Shown: positions 7,797 through 17,422, numbered from the stretch's first letter. The stretch: DNA of 64,000 nucleotides from Chlorohelix sp037138995 (GCF_037138995.1 NZ_JBAXHI010000002.1:182455-246454); one strand, 5' to 3'. Numbers and translations are program-made. The notes: generated by a model not told the origin, from the letters alone.

Positions 7797-10067
7797 ATGT
7801 CTGAAAGACAAATCCAAAAGTTTGAAACCGTAATAGGCGGTCGAAATTACAGCATTGAAGTCGGTCGAGTAGCTGAGCAAGCACACGGCGCCGTCCTTGT
7901 ACGCTATGGCGATACAATGGTTCTCGCTACCGTAGTTGCTTCATCTGAACCTCGTGAAGGTCAGGATTTCTTCCCTCTCACCATTGAATACGAAGAGCGT
8001 ATGTATGCAGCGGGTAAAATACCCGGTGGTTTTATCAAACGTGAAGGTCGCCCAAGCGAAAACTCGATTCTAATTTCGCGTCTGACCGACCGCCCCCTTC
8101 GCCCTTTGTTTCCTAAAGGTTATTTTAATGAAGTGCTAGTACAAATTACCGTACTAAGCACCGATCAGGAAAATGAACCGGATACTATGAGTATCATAGG
8201 CGCTAGTTGCGCTATTGGTCTTGCTGGCTTACCTTTTGGTGGTCCGGTGAGCGCCGTTAAGGTTGGCTACATTGACGGTGAGTTTATTTGCAATCCTACT
8301 GCACACGAACTGGCGGATAGCAAACTTGACCTGACCGTAGCCGGAACCGAAGATGCCGTAATGATGGTGGAAGCTGGCGCGTGGGAACTGCCCGAAGAAA
8401 CAATGCTGGAAGCGGTAAAATTTGGCTTCAATGAGCTTCAAGCTGGCATTCGCCTTCAGAAGCAAGTTTTTGAAACCGTAGGCGTAGTTAAACAGACCTA
8501 TGCAGCGCCGGTGGTTGACGAATCCCTCAAGAGCGAAATCAAGGGTTGGCTGGGTGATAGATTGCGTGGCGCGGTTCGTAATGCGGACAAAAACGCTCGC
8601 GTAGAAGCTACCGAGAATTTGCGAAAGGAAACTATCGCCAATTTTACACAGGGTTTTGAAGACGAAACACAATTGGCAGAACGCACCAAAGCCGCCGAAA
8701 AATATTTTGATGGGTTGCTCAAAGAAGAAGTACGAACCGCGATTACGAATGAAGGTATTCGTCCTGATGGTAGAGCAGTAGATGAAATTCGTCCCATCAG
8801 TTGCGAAACCGGGCTGTTGCCGCGAACTCACGGTAGTGCCTTGTTCACTCGCGGGCAAACTCAGATTTTGAGTGTAACAACACTTGGTACTAGCGGTGAA
8901 GAGCAAATCCTTGATGGCTTGGGCTTAGAAGAGTCGAAGCGTTTCATTCATCATTATAACTTCCCTCCTTTCAGCACAGGTGAAGTGAAGCGGTTACGTG
9001 GACCTTCACGCCGAGACATAGGACATGGGGCGTTGGCAGAGCGTTCGCTGGTTCCTGTAATCCCTGATGAGAACGATTTTCCTTATACAATTCGGGTGGT
9101 ATCTGAAACACTCAGCAGCAACGGTTCTAGTTCTATGGGTAGCGTTTGCGCTGGTACTCTATCGCTAATGGATGCTGGCGTACCGATTAAAGCGCAGGTT
9201 GCTGGTGTGGCGATGGGTCTTGTTACCGACTCAGAGGGTGGCTGGAAAGTGCTGACCGATATTCAGGGTATCGAAGATGCGCTTGGCGATATGGATTTCA
9301 AGGTAGCTGGCACTGAAAATGGCGTTACCGGTTTGCAGATGGACATCAAAACCACTGGCATTACTTTTGAGATTATGCAGGAAGGCTTCAAGCAAGCGCT
9401 TAAAGGTCGCTTGTTTATTCTAGGGAAAATGCAAGAAGCCCTTAGCAATTCTCGCCCTGAACTTTCCCCGTTTGCGCCACGTATTGTACGGATTCAGATA
9501 AACCCGGAAAAAATCGGCGCGTTAATTGGACCCGGCGGCAAGAATATTCGTGCAATTATCGAAGAAACCGGGGCGAAGATTGATGTAGAGGATGATGGTT
9601 CGGTGTTTGTTGCCAGTGTTGATGGTGAGAGCGCCAAAGCTGCCATTCGCCGTATCGAAGCTCTTACCAAAGAGGCTGAAATTGGTGCGATTTATCTCGG
9701 TAAGGTAGTACGAATCATGCCTTACGGCGCATTCATCGAAATTATGCCCGGTAAAGATGGCTTGGTACATATCAGCGAACTGGCAGATTATCATGTGCAG
9801 CGGGTAGAGGATGTGGTAAATCTGGGCGATGAAATTAATGTAATGGTCACCGAAGTTGATAAAATGGGCAAAATTACATTATCTCGCCGCGCTATCCTTA
9901 CCGGGCAAATGCCTACCCCACAGAAGAGTGGTGGCGGTGACCGCGGTGGCGATAGAGGTGGTCCCGGTGGTGGGCGAGACCGTGATAGTCGTCCCAACGG
10001 TGGCGGTAGCCGTCCGCCGAGCGGTCGTGATTCACGCGGTGGTGGCGGTGGCAATCGCCGTTTCTAG
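7797..10067 (+). CDS. pnp: Polynucleotide phosphorylase
   Basis: A 756-residue 3'-to-5' phosphorolytic exoribonuclease, normally a trimer and part of the RNA degradation machinery. In order it has two RNase PH-like domains joined by a helical domain, a KH domain (about 560-620, GPGGKNIR) and an S1 domain (about 630-700, PYGAFIEI and DGLVHISEL). The tail from about 709 is rich in Gly, Arg and Asp with repeated RGG-type units, longer and more basic-disordered than in most homologs; it may bind RNA or partner proteins. A structured leader and a strong hairpin terminator flank the gene. It is not linked to rpsO here. Confidence 0.96.
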   Translation: MSERQIQKFETVIGGRNYSIEVGRVAEQAHGAVLVRYGDTMVLATVVASSEPREGQDFFPLTIEYEERMYAAGKIPGGFIKREGRPSENSILISRLTDRPLRPLFPKGYFNEVLVQITVLSTDQENEPDTMSIIGASCAIGLAGLPFGGPVSAVKVGYIDGEFICNPTAHELADSKLDLTVAGTEDAVMMVEAGAWELPEETMLEAVKFGFNELQAGIRLQKQVFETVGVVKQTYAAPVVDESLKSEIKGWLGDRLRGAVRNADKNARVEATENLRKETIANFTQGFEDETQLAERTKAAEKYFDGLLKEEVRTAITNEGIRPDGRAVDEIRPISCETGLLPRTHGSALFTRGQTQILSVTTLGTSGEEQILDGLGLEESKRFIHHYNFPPFSTGEVKRLRGPSRRDIGHGALAERSLVPVIPDENDFPYTIRVVSETLSSNGSSSMGSVCAGTLSLMDAGVPIKAQVAGVAMGLVTDSEGGWKVLTDIQGIEDALGDMDFKVAGTENGVTGLQMDIKTTGITFEIMQEGFKQALKGRLFILGKMQEALSNSRPELSPFAPRIVRIQINPEKIGALIGPGGKNIRAIIEETGAKIDVEDDGSVFVASVDGESAKAAIRRIEALTKEAEIGAIYLGKVVRIMPYGAFIEIMPGKDGLVHISELADYHVQRVEDVVNLGDEINVMVTEVDKMGKITLSRRAILTGQMPTPQKSGGGDRGGDRGGPGGGRDRDSRPNGGGSRPPSGRDSRGGGGGNRRF

Positions 10068-10096
10068 GAACATCTAGCCAGTTCTAAAGTATATTT

Positions 10097-10132
10097 CAGG
10101 GGCATAGTACGCTATGTCCCTGCTATTTATAT
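10097..10132 (+). terminator. Terminator-like hairpin after pnp
   Basis: An 11-bp stem CAGGGGCATAG/CTATGTCCCTG (one G-T pair) closes a TACG tetraloop at 10108-10111, a very stable UNCG-class loop. The following CTATTTATAT is only moderately T-rich. Confidence 0.65.
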
Positions 10133-10162
10133 AAGGTTATGAATACGTCTGAGGAGTGGATT

Positions 10163-10624
10163 ATGCTGCGTCGCCTTGCCCTGACATGTATATTTGCCTT
10201 GCTTCTATCCGTAACTCTGGCTGCTTGCGGTAACATCAAGAATACGCTATTAGAGGATGTACCTCAATACAGCAATTCAACTGCTGTAGAATTTCCTGAT
10301 ACCTTCAAAACACAGTTAGATGCCAGCCTTAAAAGCATTAAGGATAAAAAATATGAGGCTTATAAAACCGCTGAACCTACCACGAAAATAAAAGATTTCT
10401 TCGTGGAAAGTTTCAAGAATAGCGGTTGGGAGGATAAGTCGGGAAAATTTGAAGCCGAAACCAAACAATTGATGTCGCAATTACAAACCTTTGCCATTAT
10501 GTATCAGAAAGATACTAAAATCGCAACGGTAATGAGCTTGAGCGGCACTGAGGCTGCACAACTTGGTTTTAAGGAAGTTTCACCCAAAGAAATTTTGTAC
10601 CTGCTGGTTATTGGCGAGCGTTAG
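10163..10624 (+). CDS. Small lipoprotein of unknown function
   Basis: A 153-residue protein with a signal peptide ending in the lipobox LAAC, so it is predicted to be lipid-anchored at the outer face of the membrane. The mature part is Lys- and Glu-rich and partly helical (segments such as DASLKSIKDKKYEAY). No known domain is recognised. The ATG at 10163 follows GAGGAG at a proper distance; an upstream in-frame ATG at 10139 overlaps that ribosome site. It ends 5 bp before the convergent queE gene. Confidence 0.7.
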   Translation: MLRRLALTCIFALLLSVTLAACGNIKNTLLEDVPQYSNSTAVEFPDTFKTQLDASLKSIKDKKYEAYKTAEPTTKIKDFFVESFKNSGWEDKSGKFEAETKQLMSQLQTFAIMYQKDTKIATVMSLSGTEAAQLGFKEVSPKEILYLLVIGER

Positions 10625-10629
10625 CTTCA

Positions 10630-11298
10630 TCAAGGTAGGTCAAGATACTTGTGAGTCTGAATGCTCAGTCGCCACCCTCTGTTTTGAACCGTTTCAATAC
10701 ACAATTTTGTGGCTTTGGGGTTCAGACTAAGCGGTTGCAACAATATCTGAGCATTTTCTTTATAGCGAAAAGTTGCCAAGAACTGGTCAACCTTTTCCAA
10801 ATCCGCTTCTTTGCCCACTATAAATTTTAGCTCATCTGCTTCGAAAATCACTTCCGGCAATAAAGCCTTACTGTTGGGGTTATCAATTTTGGGAGATACG
10901 CAAACCCAATCTATGCCTACACCGACCCCCCCCTTAGCCGTACCGCTGGTTTCAAGGGCGATTCGATAGCCCACCCGATGTAATTCTGTTACGAGCGGGT
11001 TTAAGGGCTGTTCTGTTGGTTCTCCGCCTGTTATAAGCGCCCATTTAGGACCTTTGTGCCGCTCGACAATACTTTGCGCTATATCTTGTTCGCTCATTTC
11101 AACATAGTGGGCATTTGTCCCTAATGCTTGCTCAAGGGTATTGACTTTATTTTCATTGCGTACAAACCATGTCTCGCCAGTATCGCACCAAACACAGCCT
11201 ACTTCGCATCCCTGAAGGCGTAGCAAGACCATCGCCGTACCCGCCAATGCGCCTTCGCCCTGTACGCAGGTATATAGATTATTAACCCGGTATAGCAT
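10630..11298 (-). CDS. queE: 7-carboxy-7-deazaguanine synthase (radical SAM)
   Basis: A 222-residue radical-SAM enzyme that converts 6-carboxytetrahydropterin to 7-carboxy-7-deazaguanine in queuosine biosynthesis. The cluster motif is CEVGCVWC (Cys31, Cys35, Cys38), and the N-terminal QGEGALAGT and the LITGGEPT motif (SAM/substrate contacts) are typical of QueE. The gene starts 1 nt after queC and is the last gene of the queF-queC-queE run. Confidence 0.93.
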   Translation of the reverse strand: MLYRVNNLYTCVQGEGALAGTAMVLLRLQGCEVGCVWCDTGETWFVRNENKVNTLEQALGTNAHYVEMSEQDIAQSIVERHKGPKWALITGGEPTEQPLNPLVTELHRVGYRIALETSGTAKGGVGVGIDWVCVSPKIDNPNSKALLPEVIFEADELKFIVGKEADLEKVDQFLATFRYKENAQILLQPLSLNPKATKLCIETVQNRGWRLSIQTHKYLDLP

Positions 11299-11299
11299 C

Positions 11300-11971
11300 T
11301 TAAACCTCGTACTCGGTTGGGTCTGGGACTCCTGCTAATTGAAAGGCTTCCTTACGTTCTACACAGGTTCCGCACTTTCCACAGTGTTTTTCGCCGCCCT
11401 TGTAGCAACTCCAAGTTTCAGCAAAAGGAACGCCAAGCCTAGTACCAATTGCCGCTATATCATGCTTGCCGCTATTGATGAAAGGAGTGTATAACCTGAG
11501 CTTTGGATTTCCAAAGCCTTCCACTGCCAACTTTTGCATCTGGTCGAAAGCTTCTGTAAAGGCAGGTCGGCAATCGGGATAGATAAAATGGTCACCCCCA
11601 TGTGCGCCAAATGCTACCACTTCGGCATTCTCCGCCACTGCCGCTGCATATGCTACTGCCAGCATTATTGCGTTGCGGTTGGGAACTACCGTTATCCCCA
11701 TATTGGGAGCCGCATAATGTCCTTCTGGAACTTCTATCGTATTATCTGTCAGCGCTGACCCCTTCAACAATACATTTATGCCGGATAAATCTACAACATT
11801 ATATTCAGCGTTGAGGCGTTGGGCGCAAAGCCTCGCATATTCCAGTTCCTTGCGGTGTCGCTGCCCGTAATCAATTGAGAGCAAATGTAGCCCATAACCT
11901 TCAGAGTGTAGCAAATACGCTAAGGTTACGCTATCCATTCCACCACTCACAATGGCAATCGCTTTAGCCAC
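11300..11971 (-). CDS. queC: 7-cyano-7-deazaguanine (preQ0) synthase
   Basis: A 223-residue ATP-dependent enzyme converting 7-carboxy-7-deazaguanine plus ammonia to preQ0. It has the PP-loop motif SGGMDS (9-14), and the C-terminal zinc site uses Cys189, Cys197, Cys200 and Cys203. The likely start is the GTG at 11971, which overlaps queF by 8 bp, indicating coupled translation. It sits between queF and queE in one transcript. Confidence 0.94.
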   Translation of the reverse strand: MAKAIAIVSGGMDSVTLAYLLHSEGYGLHLLSIDYGQRHRKELEYARLCAQRLNAEYNVVDLSGINVLLKGSALTDNTIEVPEGHYAAPNMGITVVPNRNAIMLAVAYAAAVAENAEVVAFGAHGGDHFIYPDCRPAFTEAFDQMQKLAVEGFGNPKLRLYTPFINSGKHDIAAIGTRLGVPFAETWSCYKGGEKHCGKCGTCVERKEAFQLAGVPDPTEYEV

Positions 11972-12338
11972 GCTCTACCTCCGCTTCCGCCTCTATCTGG
12001 ATACCGCCCCGCACACTTTGCGTAAGCGTAACATGCACTTTGAACGGTTCGAGTTTTTTGAATATATCATGGGCTATTTCGGCAGAAAGAGCTTCACAGA
12101 ATGCCGCTTCATTTCGATAACTCCAAAGATATAGCTTTAGACTTTTAGATTCAAGGCATAATTTATCGGGGTAATATTCGATTTTTACAGCGCTAAAATC
12201 CGGTTGTCCCGTAATCGGACAAAGGCTGCTCAATTCTGTGGATGTCATCCGCACTACCTTCACACCCTCCGGTTTGGGAAAAGACTCTAGGTCGCGGTTG
12301 GGTTGGGTAGATGGTTTGCCAAGTGCTTTAAATTCCAT
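11964..12338 (-). CDS. queF: NADPH-dependent preQ0 reductase
   Basis: A 124-residue short-type QueF that reduces the nitrile of preQ0 to the amine of preQ1. Catalytic Cys40 (SSLCPITGQPDF) and Asp47 are present, followed by the family signature ESKSLKLYL at 63-71. ATG 12338 is chosen with AAGGAG about 10 nt upstream; a GTG at 12350 would sit on the ribosome site. First gene of queFCE. Its presence shows that the pathway goes to preQ1 (bacterial queuosine) rather than only to preQ0/archaeosine-type products. Confidence 0.94.
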   Translation of the reverse strand: MEFKALGKPSTQPNRDLESFPKPEGVKVVRMTSTELSSLCPITGQPDFSAVKIEYYPDKLCLESKSLKLYLWSYRNEAAFCEALSAEIAHDIFKKLEPFKVHVTLTQSVRGGIQIEAEAEVERG

Positions 12339-12384
12339 CGCTGTTAACACTCCTTAATAGATTCTTCTAAAATTTATCTGCAAG

Positions 12385-12413
12385 AGTTTAGCACAGGGAA
12401 GGTTAATCGCCAA
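12385..12413 (-). promoter_or_regulatory. Promoter of queFCE
   Basis: TTGGCG and TAAACT on the minus strand are separated by 17 bp, about 47 bp before the queF start. No preQ1 riboswitch was recognised in the leader. Confidence 0.55.
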
Positions 12414-12421
12414 ACTTTTGG

Positions 12422-12450
12422 TTGCCGTCACTCATTGCAAATGCTATCAT
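12422..12450 (+). promoter_or_regulatory. Promoter of queD
   Basis: TTGCCG and TATCAT are separated by 17 bp on the plus strand, about 55 bp before the queD start. It lies almost back to back with the queFCE promoter. Confidence 0.55.
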
Positions 12451-12504
12451 GTAACGCTACTAAACACTTTTCCGATTCTGAATTGGTTTAACTCCGGAGA
12501 TTGC

Positions 12505-12894
12505 ATGAGAACAGCTATTATAACCAAGATATTTCGTTTTGAATCTGCTCATAAATTGGAATACCATCAAGGCAAATGCGCTCAGCTTCATGGGCATTCC
12601 TACAAACTGGAAGTTTCATTGTGTAATAGTATTAAAGAAGCGCCCGGTCAATCTGATTACGGCATGGTTATGGATTTCAGCGACCTATCGCGCATAGTGA
12701 AAGAAGCGGTAATAGCACGGCTCGACCACAAAGAACTGGGCGAGGCAACAGGGGTTTATGCTACTGCCGAGCATCTGGTACATTGGATTTGGGAGCAATT
12801 GGTTATTGCAGGGATTCCGAAGAATGTACTTTACAGACTACGTTTGTGGGAAACTGAAAGTAGCTACACTGAACTATCTCAAGATATTTTATAA
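12505..12894 (+). CDS. queD: 6-carboxy-5,6,7,8-tetrahydropterin synthase
   Basis: A 129-residue zinc enzyme of the PTPS/QueD family that makes 6-carboxytetrahydropterin from dihydroneopterin triphosphate, the step before QueE. Zinc ligands are His16 (FESAHKL), His29 and His31 (LHGHSY), with catalytic Cys25. The ATG at 12505 follows CGGAGA. It is divergent from queFCE. GTP cyclohydrolase I (folE) is not in the window. Confidence 0.93.
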   Translation: MRTAIITKIFRFESAHKLEYHQGKCAQLHGHSYKLEVSLCNSIKEAPGQSDYGMVMDFSDLSRIVKEAVIARLDHKELGEATGVYATAEHLVHWIWEQLVIAGIPKNVLYRLRLWETESSYTELSQDIL

Positions 12895-12932
12895 AATAAA
12901 AATACCCCCTCGTGCTAAGTAAAGAGGGGGTA
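12890..12932 (-). terminator. Terminator of aceB
   Basis: A perfect 9-bp stem TACCCCCTC/GAGGGGGTA with a 12-nt loop is followed on the minus strand by TTTTTATTTTAT. It could also end the convergent queD transcript, though with a poor U-tract. Confidence 0.75.
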
Positions 12933-12955
12933 AATTTCCAATCAGGTTATCCTAA

Positions 12956-14563
12956 TTAGTCAAGATACTCATAACCGGGCAGAGTCAGGAACTCTACAAA
13001 GTCATCGGCTGTGGTTATCTTGTCGAAAAGCTGGCTGGCAAGCGTATAATTTCCGCTATTGTAGCGCTCGTCTCCCACCAATTGTCGTATCTTTTCCAAT
13101 TCTTCTACCAGCAAAGCGCGGAATAATTCGACATCAATCTTGCGCCCATCCGCCAACTTGCCGTCAGGGTGGCGAATCCACTGCCATACCTGTGAGCGGG
13201 AGATTTCAGCCGTTGCGGCATCTTCCATCAGGTTGTAGATAGGCACGCAACCGTTTCCGCCCAACCACGCTTCCAAATATTGGATACCGATGCTGATATT
13301 GGCACGCAAACCCGTTTCACTGATACCGCCGCGACCATCGGGGAACGCCAGCAAATCTGCCGCCGTTATGTTCACATCCTCGCGTTTGCGGTCAATTTGA
13401 TTGGGGGTTTTCATGTACAAATCGAAGGCTTCTAGTGCAATCGGCACCAAACCGGGATGCGCTACCCATGTGCCATCGTGTCCCTCGGTTGCTTCGCGGA
13501 TTTTGTCGGCGCGAACTTTGTTCATGGCTTCTTCGTTTGCTTGGAGATTATTCTTAATCGGGATTTGTGCCGCCATACCGCCCATAGCGTTCGCATTGCG
13601 CCGATGGCAAGTCTTGATTGAAAGCTTGCTGTAAGAGTGCATGAAATGGGTGGTCATTGTTACCAACGCTCGGTCAGGCAGGATAAAATCTTTGCGGTTG
13701 CGGAACTTCTTGATACAGCTAAAAATATAATCCCAGCGACCACAGTTCAACCCGGCAGAATGCTCCCTCAACTCGTACAGGATTTCGTCCATCTCAAATG
13801 CGGCAAGAATAGTTTCAATTAATACGGTAGCGCGGATAGAACCCTGTGGAATGCCAAGCTCATTTTGTGCCATAACAAAAATATCATTCCAAAGACGCGC
13901 TTCGAGGTGGCTTTCCATTTTCGGTAGGTAGAAGTAAGGTCCGCTACCTTTCGCAAGCAGATTCCGGGCATTGTGGAAGAAGTACAAACCAAAATCAAAA
14001 ATCCCGCCGGAAACTGGCTGACCATCCACTAGCAAATGCTTCTCAAACAGATGCCAGCCACGCGGACGTACCATTAAAGTGGCGATGGTTTCGTTCAGGC
14101 GGTATTGCTTGCCTTCCGGGCTGCTAAAGCTAATAGTGCCGCTAATCGCATCCCGTAAGTTTATATGCCCTTCGATGTTATTATTCCAAGTGGGCGAGTT
14201 GGCATCTTCGAAGTCAGCCATAAATACTTTTGCGCCGGAATTAAGGGCGTTAATCACCATTTTACGATCAACGGGTCCGGTGATTTCGGTGCGGCGATCC
14301 ATTAAATCGGCAGGGATAGAGGCAACGTACCATTCACTTTCGCGGATATGCGCGGTTTCAGGTAAGAAATCTGGATTAATCCCGTTATCAATATCTATCT
14401 GTCGTTCTACCCGCCGTTTCAGCAATTCTTCGCGTCTATGGCTAAAGGCTCGGACGAGTTTGGTAACGAAAGCAATTGCTTCGGGTGTAAGGATTTCAGC
14501 GTACTCCGGTGTAATTTCCCCCCGCAATTCCACGCCGACAGGGTAAGCTACTGTTTGACTCAT
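12956..14563 (-). CDS. aceB: Malate synthase A
   Basis: A 535-residue enzyme condensing glyoxylate with acetyl-CoA to malate, the second step of the glyoxylate shunt. Family segments include VDRKMVINALNSG, MADFEDANSPTW, the MVRPRGWHL loop, LPKMESHLEA and the C-terminal RSQVWQWI with its catalytic-acid region. Length and motifs fit form A rather than the larger form G. The ATG at 14563 is preferred (homology begins MSQTVAYP; AAAGGAC upstream); an in-frame ATG at 14611 would add 16 residues. aceA is present in the same window but not in the same operon. Confidence 0.94.
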   Translation of the reverse strand: MSQTVAYPVGVELRGEITPEYAEILTPEAIAFVTKLVRAFSHRREELLKRRVERQIDIDNGINPDFLPETAHIRESEWYVASIPADLMDRRTEITGPVDRKMVINALNSGAKVFMADFEDANSPTWNNNIEGHINLRDAISGTISFSSPEGKQYRLNETIATLMVRPRGWHLFEKHLLVDGQPVSGGIFDFGLYFFHNARNLLAKGSGPYFYLPKMESHLEARLWNDIFVMAQNELGIPQGSIRATVLIETILAAFEMDEILYELREHSAGLNCGRWDYIFSCIKKFRNRKDFILPDRALVTMTTHFMHSYSKLSIKTCHRRNANAMGGMAAQIPIKNNLQANEEAMNKVRADKIREATEGHDGTWVAHPGLVPIALEAFDLYMKTPNQIDRKREDVNITAADLLAFPDGRGGISETGLRANISIGIQYLEAWLGGNGCVPIYNLMEDAATAEISRSQVWQWIRHPDGKLADGRKIDVELFRALLVEELEKIRQLVGDERYNSGNYTLASQLFDKITTADDFVEFLTLPGYEYLD

Positions 14564-14799
14564 GACTCCATAGTCCTTTCGATGCTCTTTTTCAGTTAGA
14601 GTGTTATTCATTATACTATCCTAAGAATAATAGAAAATACCTATGGAATGCAATTATTTTCGGGGATAATCCTATAGGAAATAGCATTGATATAGATTAT
14701 ATATTTCAATAAGCGGAAAACATTTTTACGATGTGAAAACTCTTTAAGAAAGTAGGCTATTTTAAGCGTTTTTGTGATTTTTCAAATCGGAAGCCTGCC

Positions 14800-16392
14800 T
14801 CATTTCTTATCTTGCATATTCTTGCTAGATGGTTTGCTTAAAATCCAGCCCATTATTTCATCCAAATCGTGCTTGAATCTATCCGCGCCAAAATTTTTAC
14901 TCGTTTCAATTGCTTTTGCGCTAAGCTTTTCTCTTAAAGGTTCGTTTTCAAGAACTTTGAGTGTATTGCTTATGCAATCTTCAAGACAATTCCAGAGATA
15001 CCCGTTGTTTGCATGTCTGACAACTTCACGTTGCCCGGCTTTATCTATAACCACCGGGACGCACCCGCTTGCCATCGCCTCTACAGTGGTAATGCCAAAA
15101 TGCTCAAATAATTCAGGCGCATTGTCCTCATCTTCATCAAGTCCGGTAGCGTGCCAGAAAACCATACTTTCGGCATAAAGGGCGTTTAAATTATCTGAAT
15201 CAATGTTGGGGTGTACGTAAATCGGATAGCCCTTCGCTTCGGCGCATACTTGCGCCATATATTCCTCATCTTCGGGGCGTTTGGGATAGTATCCACCTGC
15301 TAGATGAAATTCGTAACCAGAAAGCCCATTATCACACATACGGCGGAAGGCGCGAATCAGGGGGAGATGCTTTTTATTGTGGAACCCTGCAAAAAACCGC
15401 CCTACTGCCAGTAATTGCCGTTTCTTAGGCACTTGCTTAAACTTATCAATTTGCACTTGTGGATATAACAAATACGATTCTCTACTCCAGCGATTCTGTA
15501 CCCATTTGCGAGTGTACTCGGAAATTGAAATAATATCTTGGTAGGTATCAAGAGAATAGTGCGCTTGTATGCCCGGCAACTGGCTATCCTTGAGCTTTAC
15601 CAAAAGCTCAGGTTTGGCAAGGCGTGAAATTAACGAATTTGGAACTACCGAAATAGCCCGAATAACTGCGCCAAGCTCGCGCCCATCCTCGATTCCAAAT
15701 TGCCCCGGCGCAAAAGTATTACAATCCAGTCGCAAAGTGGCTTGTTGTGATTGGGCGGTAAATTGGCGGGTGAGTCGGGTGTAGTTATTAGGCGGCAAGT
15801 TCTCGCTATTGCCTAACTTTCTACCGTTTAGTAGCAATTGTAAGATAGCAGGGGGCAACTTATCTTGTCTAAAACTGCCTAGCTCAAGCGAAAGATTATA
15901 ACTTCTGCCCGGTTCGAGGTTGTCTATATAAATCTGTGCGCTTTCACCGCACCAGCGATATTTTTCGCTTTTTGCCCCTGTTTCAGGAGGAAAGAACCCG
16001 CTCAAAAGCCGAAAACTAACTTTGCTATCTCTCCCAGTTCCCCCCAATTCAATAGTTTCCTCAAATGGCGGTAACTTGTGCGGAAAAAACACCATATACA
16101 TGTTGTGAGGGGCGTAAGCGGGGAATAAACCTTCGTAGGTACAGTTAATAAAAAGGTCGTAATTAGTGGAAGCGTCCTGTATAGACCGATAACCGGACAG
16201 GGCGGGAAACATTTTCAAGGGCAGATGAGTTAGGTCTATTCCAAGCCGTTTTTTTAGTAGGTCAAGGTTAACTTCGTTATAAGAAAGTAACTCAACCTCA
16301 TGGGTACGGCTCAGGTGTTCCGCCACTGCCCCCATATATTGTTCGCCCCCGCCCATAACCGGCAGGTTTTGGTTAAAAATGCCGATACGCAT
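14800..16392 (-). CDS. Glycosyltransferase family 4-like protein
   Basis: A 530-residue GT-B glycosyltransferase. The N-terminal Rossmann half starts MRIGIFNQNLPVMGGGEQ, and the C-terminal half carries the EX7E-type nucleotide-sugar motif in EHFGITTVEAMASGC. About 150 residues inserted after the first half (from about 110) are predicted beta-rich, making it longer than typical GT4 proteins. A retaining sugar transfer to a cell-surface glycan or lipid is likely; donor and acceptor are unknown. Its ATG directly follows the pirin stop codon, so the two are co-translated, although no functional link is evident. Confidence 0.8.
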   Translation of the reverse strand: MRIGIFNQNLPVMGGGEQYMGAVAEHLSRTHEVELLSYNEVNLDLLKKRLGIDLTHLPLKMFPALSGYRSIQDASTNYDLFINCTYEGLFPAYAPHNMYMVFFPHKLPPFEETIELGGTGRDSKVSFRLLSGFFPPETGAKSEKYRWCGESAQIYIDNLEPGRSYNLSLELGSFRQDKLPPAILQLLLNGRKLGNSENLPPNNYTRLTRQFTAQSQQATLRLDCNTFAPGQFGIEDGRELGAVIRAISVVPNSLISRLAKPELLVKLKDSQLPGIQAHYSLDTYQDIISISEYTRKWVQNRWSRESYLLYPQVQIDKFKQVPKKRQLLAVGRFFAGFHNKKHLPLIRAFRRMCDNGLSGYEFHLAGGYYPKRPEDEEYMAQVCAEAKGYPIYVHPNIDSDNLNALYAESMVFWHATGLDEDEDNAPELFEHFGITTVEAMASGCVPVVIDKAGQREVVRHANNGYLWNCLEDCISNTLKVLENEPLREKLSAKAIETSKNFGADRFKHDLDEIMGWILSKPSSKNMQDKK

Positions 16393-17277
16393 TTAGAAAT
16401 CTATTGAACCCATTCTGCCGTTCTGGTAGTCTATAAATGCCTGATAGATTTCTTCGGGTGTGTTCATTACAAACGGGCCATAGCGGGCTATCGGCTCATT
16501 TAACGGCACTCCACCGATTAATAACAGGCTTAGGGGTTGCTTGGTTGTTTCAATCACCACCGATTTTCCATCTTGACCGAAAACTACCATTTGCCCTTCA
16601 TGCGCTTCAATCCCATCCGTACCGAAAGTACCTTCACCTTCAACAACGTATCCGAATACATTAAAATCAGTCGGAACAGGCTGGGCAATTTTTGCTCCGG
16701 GTTGTAACAAATAATGTAGGTACATAATGGGTGTTCGCGTTTCGATAACCGCACTTTGCCCCATTGCCTTACCAGCAATTACCCTTACGCGCACCTTGCC
16801 GTCTTCGCTAACTGCTTCGGGGATGCGAGAGGCGGGAATATCTTGGTAGCGGGGCTTCATCATTTTGTCGCGGCTCGGTAGGTTTACCCACAACTGGAAA
16901 CCATGCAACCGTCCGCCCTTTTCCCGGAATCCCTCTTCGGGCATCTCGGAATGAACTACTCCGCTTCCGGCGGTCATCCACTGCACATCTTCTGCGCCTA
17001 ACAGCCCAGAGTTACCGACAGAATCTTTATGTTGTAATTTCCCTTCCAGAATGTATGTGACCGTTTCAAAGCCTCGATGGGGGTGATCGGGTGCGCCAAT
17101 GGCTTTCCCCGGCGCATAGTCGGTTGGTCCAAGATGGTCAAGCAGCAAGAAGGGGTCGAAATCTTCTAAAAGTTGGGTTGGGAATGGTCGCCTGACCTCA
17201 AAACCCCCACCTTCTAATGTACGAATAGTTTGTATAATTTTCGCCACTGAGCGAGTATTTATAAATGTTGTTGTCAT
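16393..17277 (-). CDS. Pirin family protein (bicupin)
   Basis: A 294-residue bicupin. The N-terminal cupin carries all pirin metal ligands: His65 and His67 (HPHRGFE), His109 and Glu111 (VVHSEMP). Bacterial pirins can act as quercetin 2,3-dioxygenases or as metabolic regulators; which applies is not visible. The protein contains a WVNLPSRDK segment and an intact C-terminal cupin domain. First gene of a two-gene unit with the glycosyltransferase. Confidence 0.88.
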   Translation of the reverse strand: MTTTFINTRSVAKIIQTIRTLEGGGFEVRRPFPTQLLEDFDPFLLLDHLGPTDYAPGKAIGAPDHPHRGFETVTYILEGKLQHKDSVGNSGLLGAEDVQWMTAGSGVVHSEMPEEGFREKGGRLHGFQLWVNLPSRDKMMKPRYQDIPASRIPEAVSEDGKVRVRVIAGKAMGQSAVIETRTPIMYLHYLLQPGAKIAQPVPTDFNVFGYVVEGEGTFGTDGIEAHEGQMVVFGQDGKSVVIETTKQPLSLLLIGGVPLNEPIARYGPFVMNTPEEIYQAFIDYQNGRMGSIDF

Positions 17278-17360
17278 AAATCATCCTTTCAACGCTAAAC
17301 GTCTAGCGAGGTTCAAAATTACCAGCAATATCGCTTGCTGTCAACCTTTCATGCCGGATG

Positions 17361-17366
17361 TATAAT
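17361..17366 (+). promoter_or_regulatory. -10 element of the threonine dehydratase gene
   Basis: A perfect TATAAT lies 57 bp before the start codon. TGTCAA 16 bp upstream is a weak -35 candidate. Confidence 0.4.
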
Positions 17367-17422
17367 GTAGCGGTTGGCTAGAAAAAACAGGCAATCAAAT
17401 ATAGACGGGGAAAGTGAAATAA

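Noticed and set aside
12339..12504. preQ1 riboswitch between queF and queD
   Set aside because: No preQ1-I or preQ1-II consensus on either strand; two ordinary promoters explain the region.
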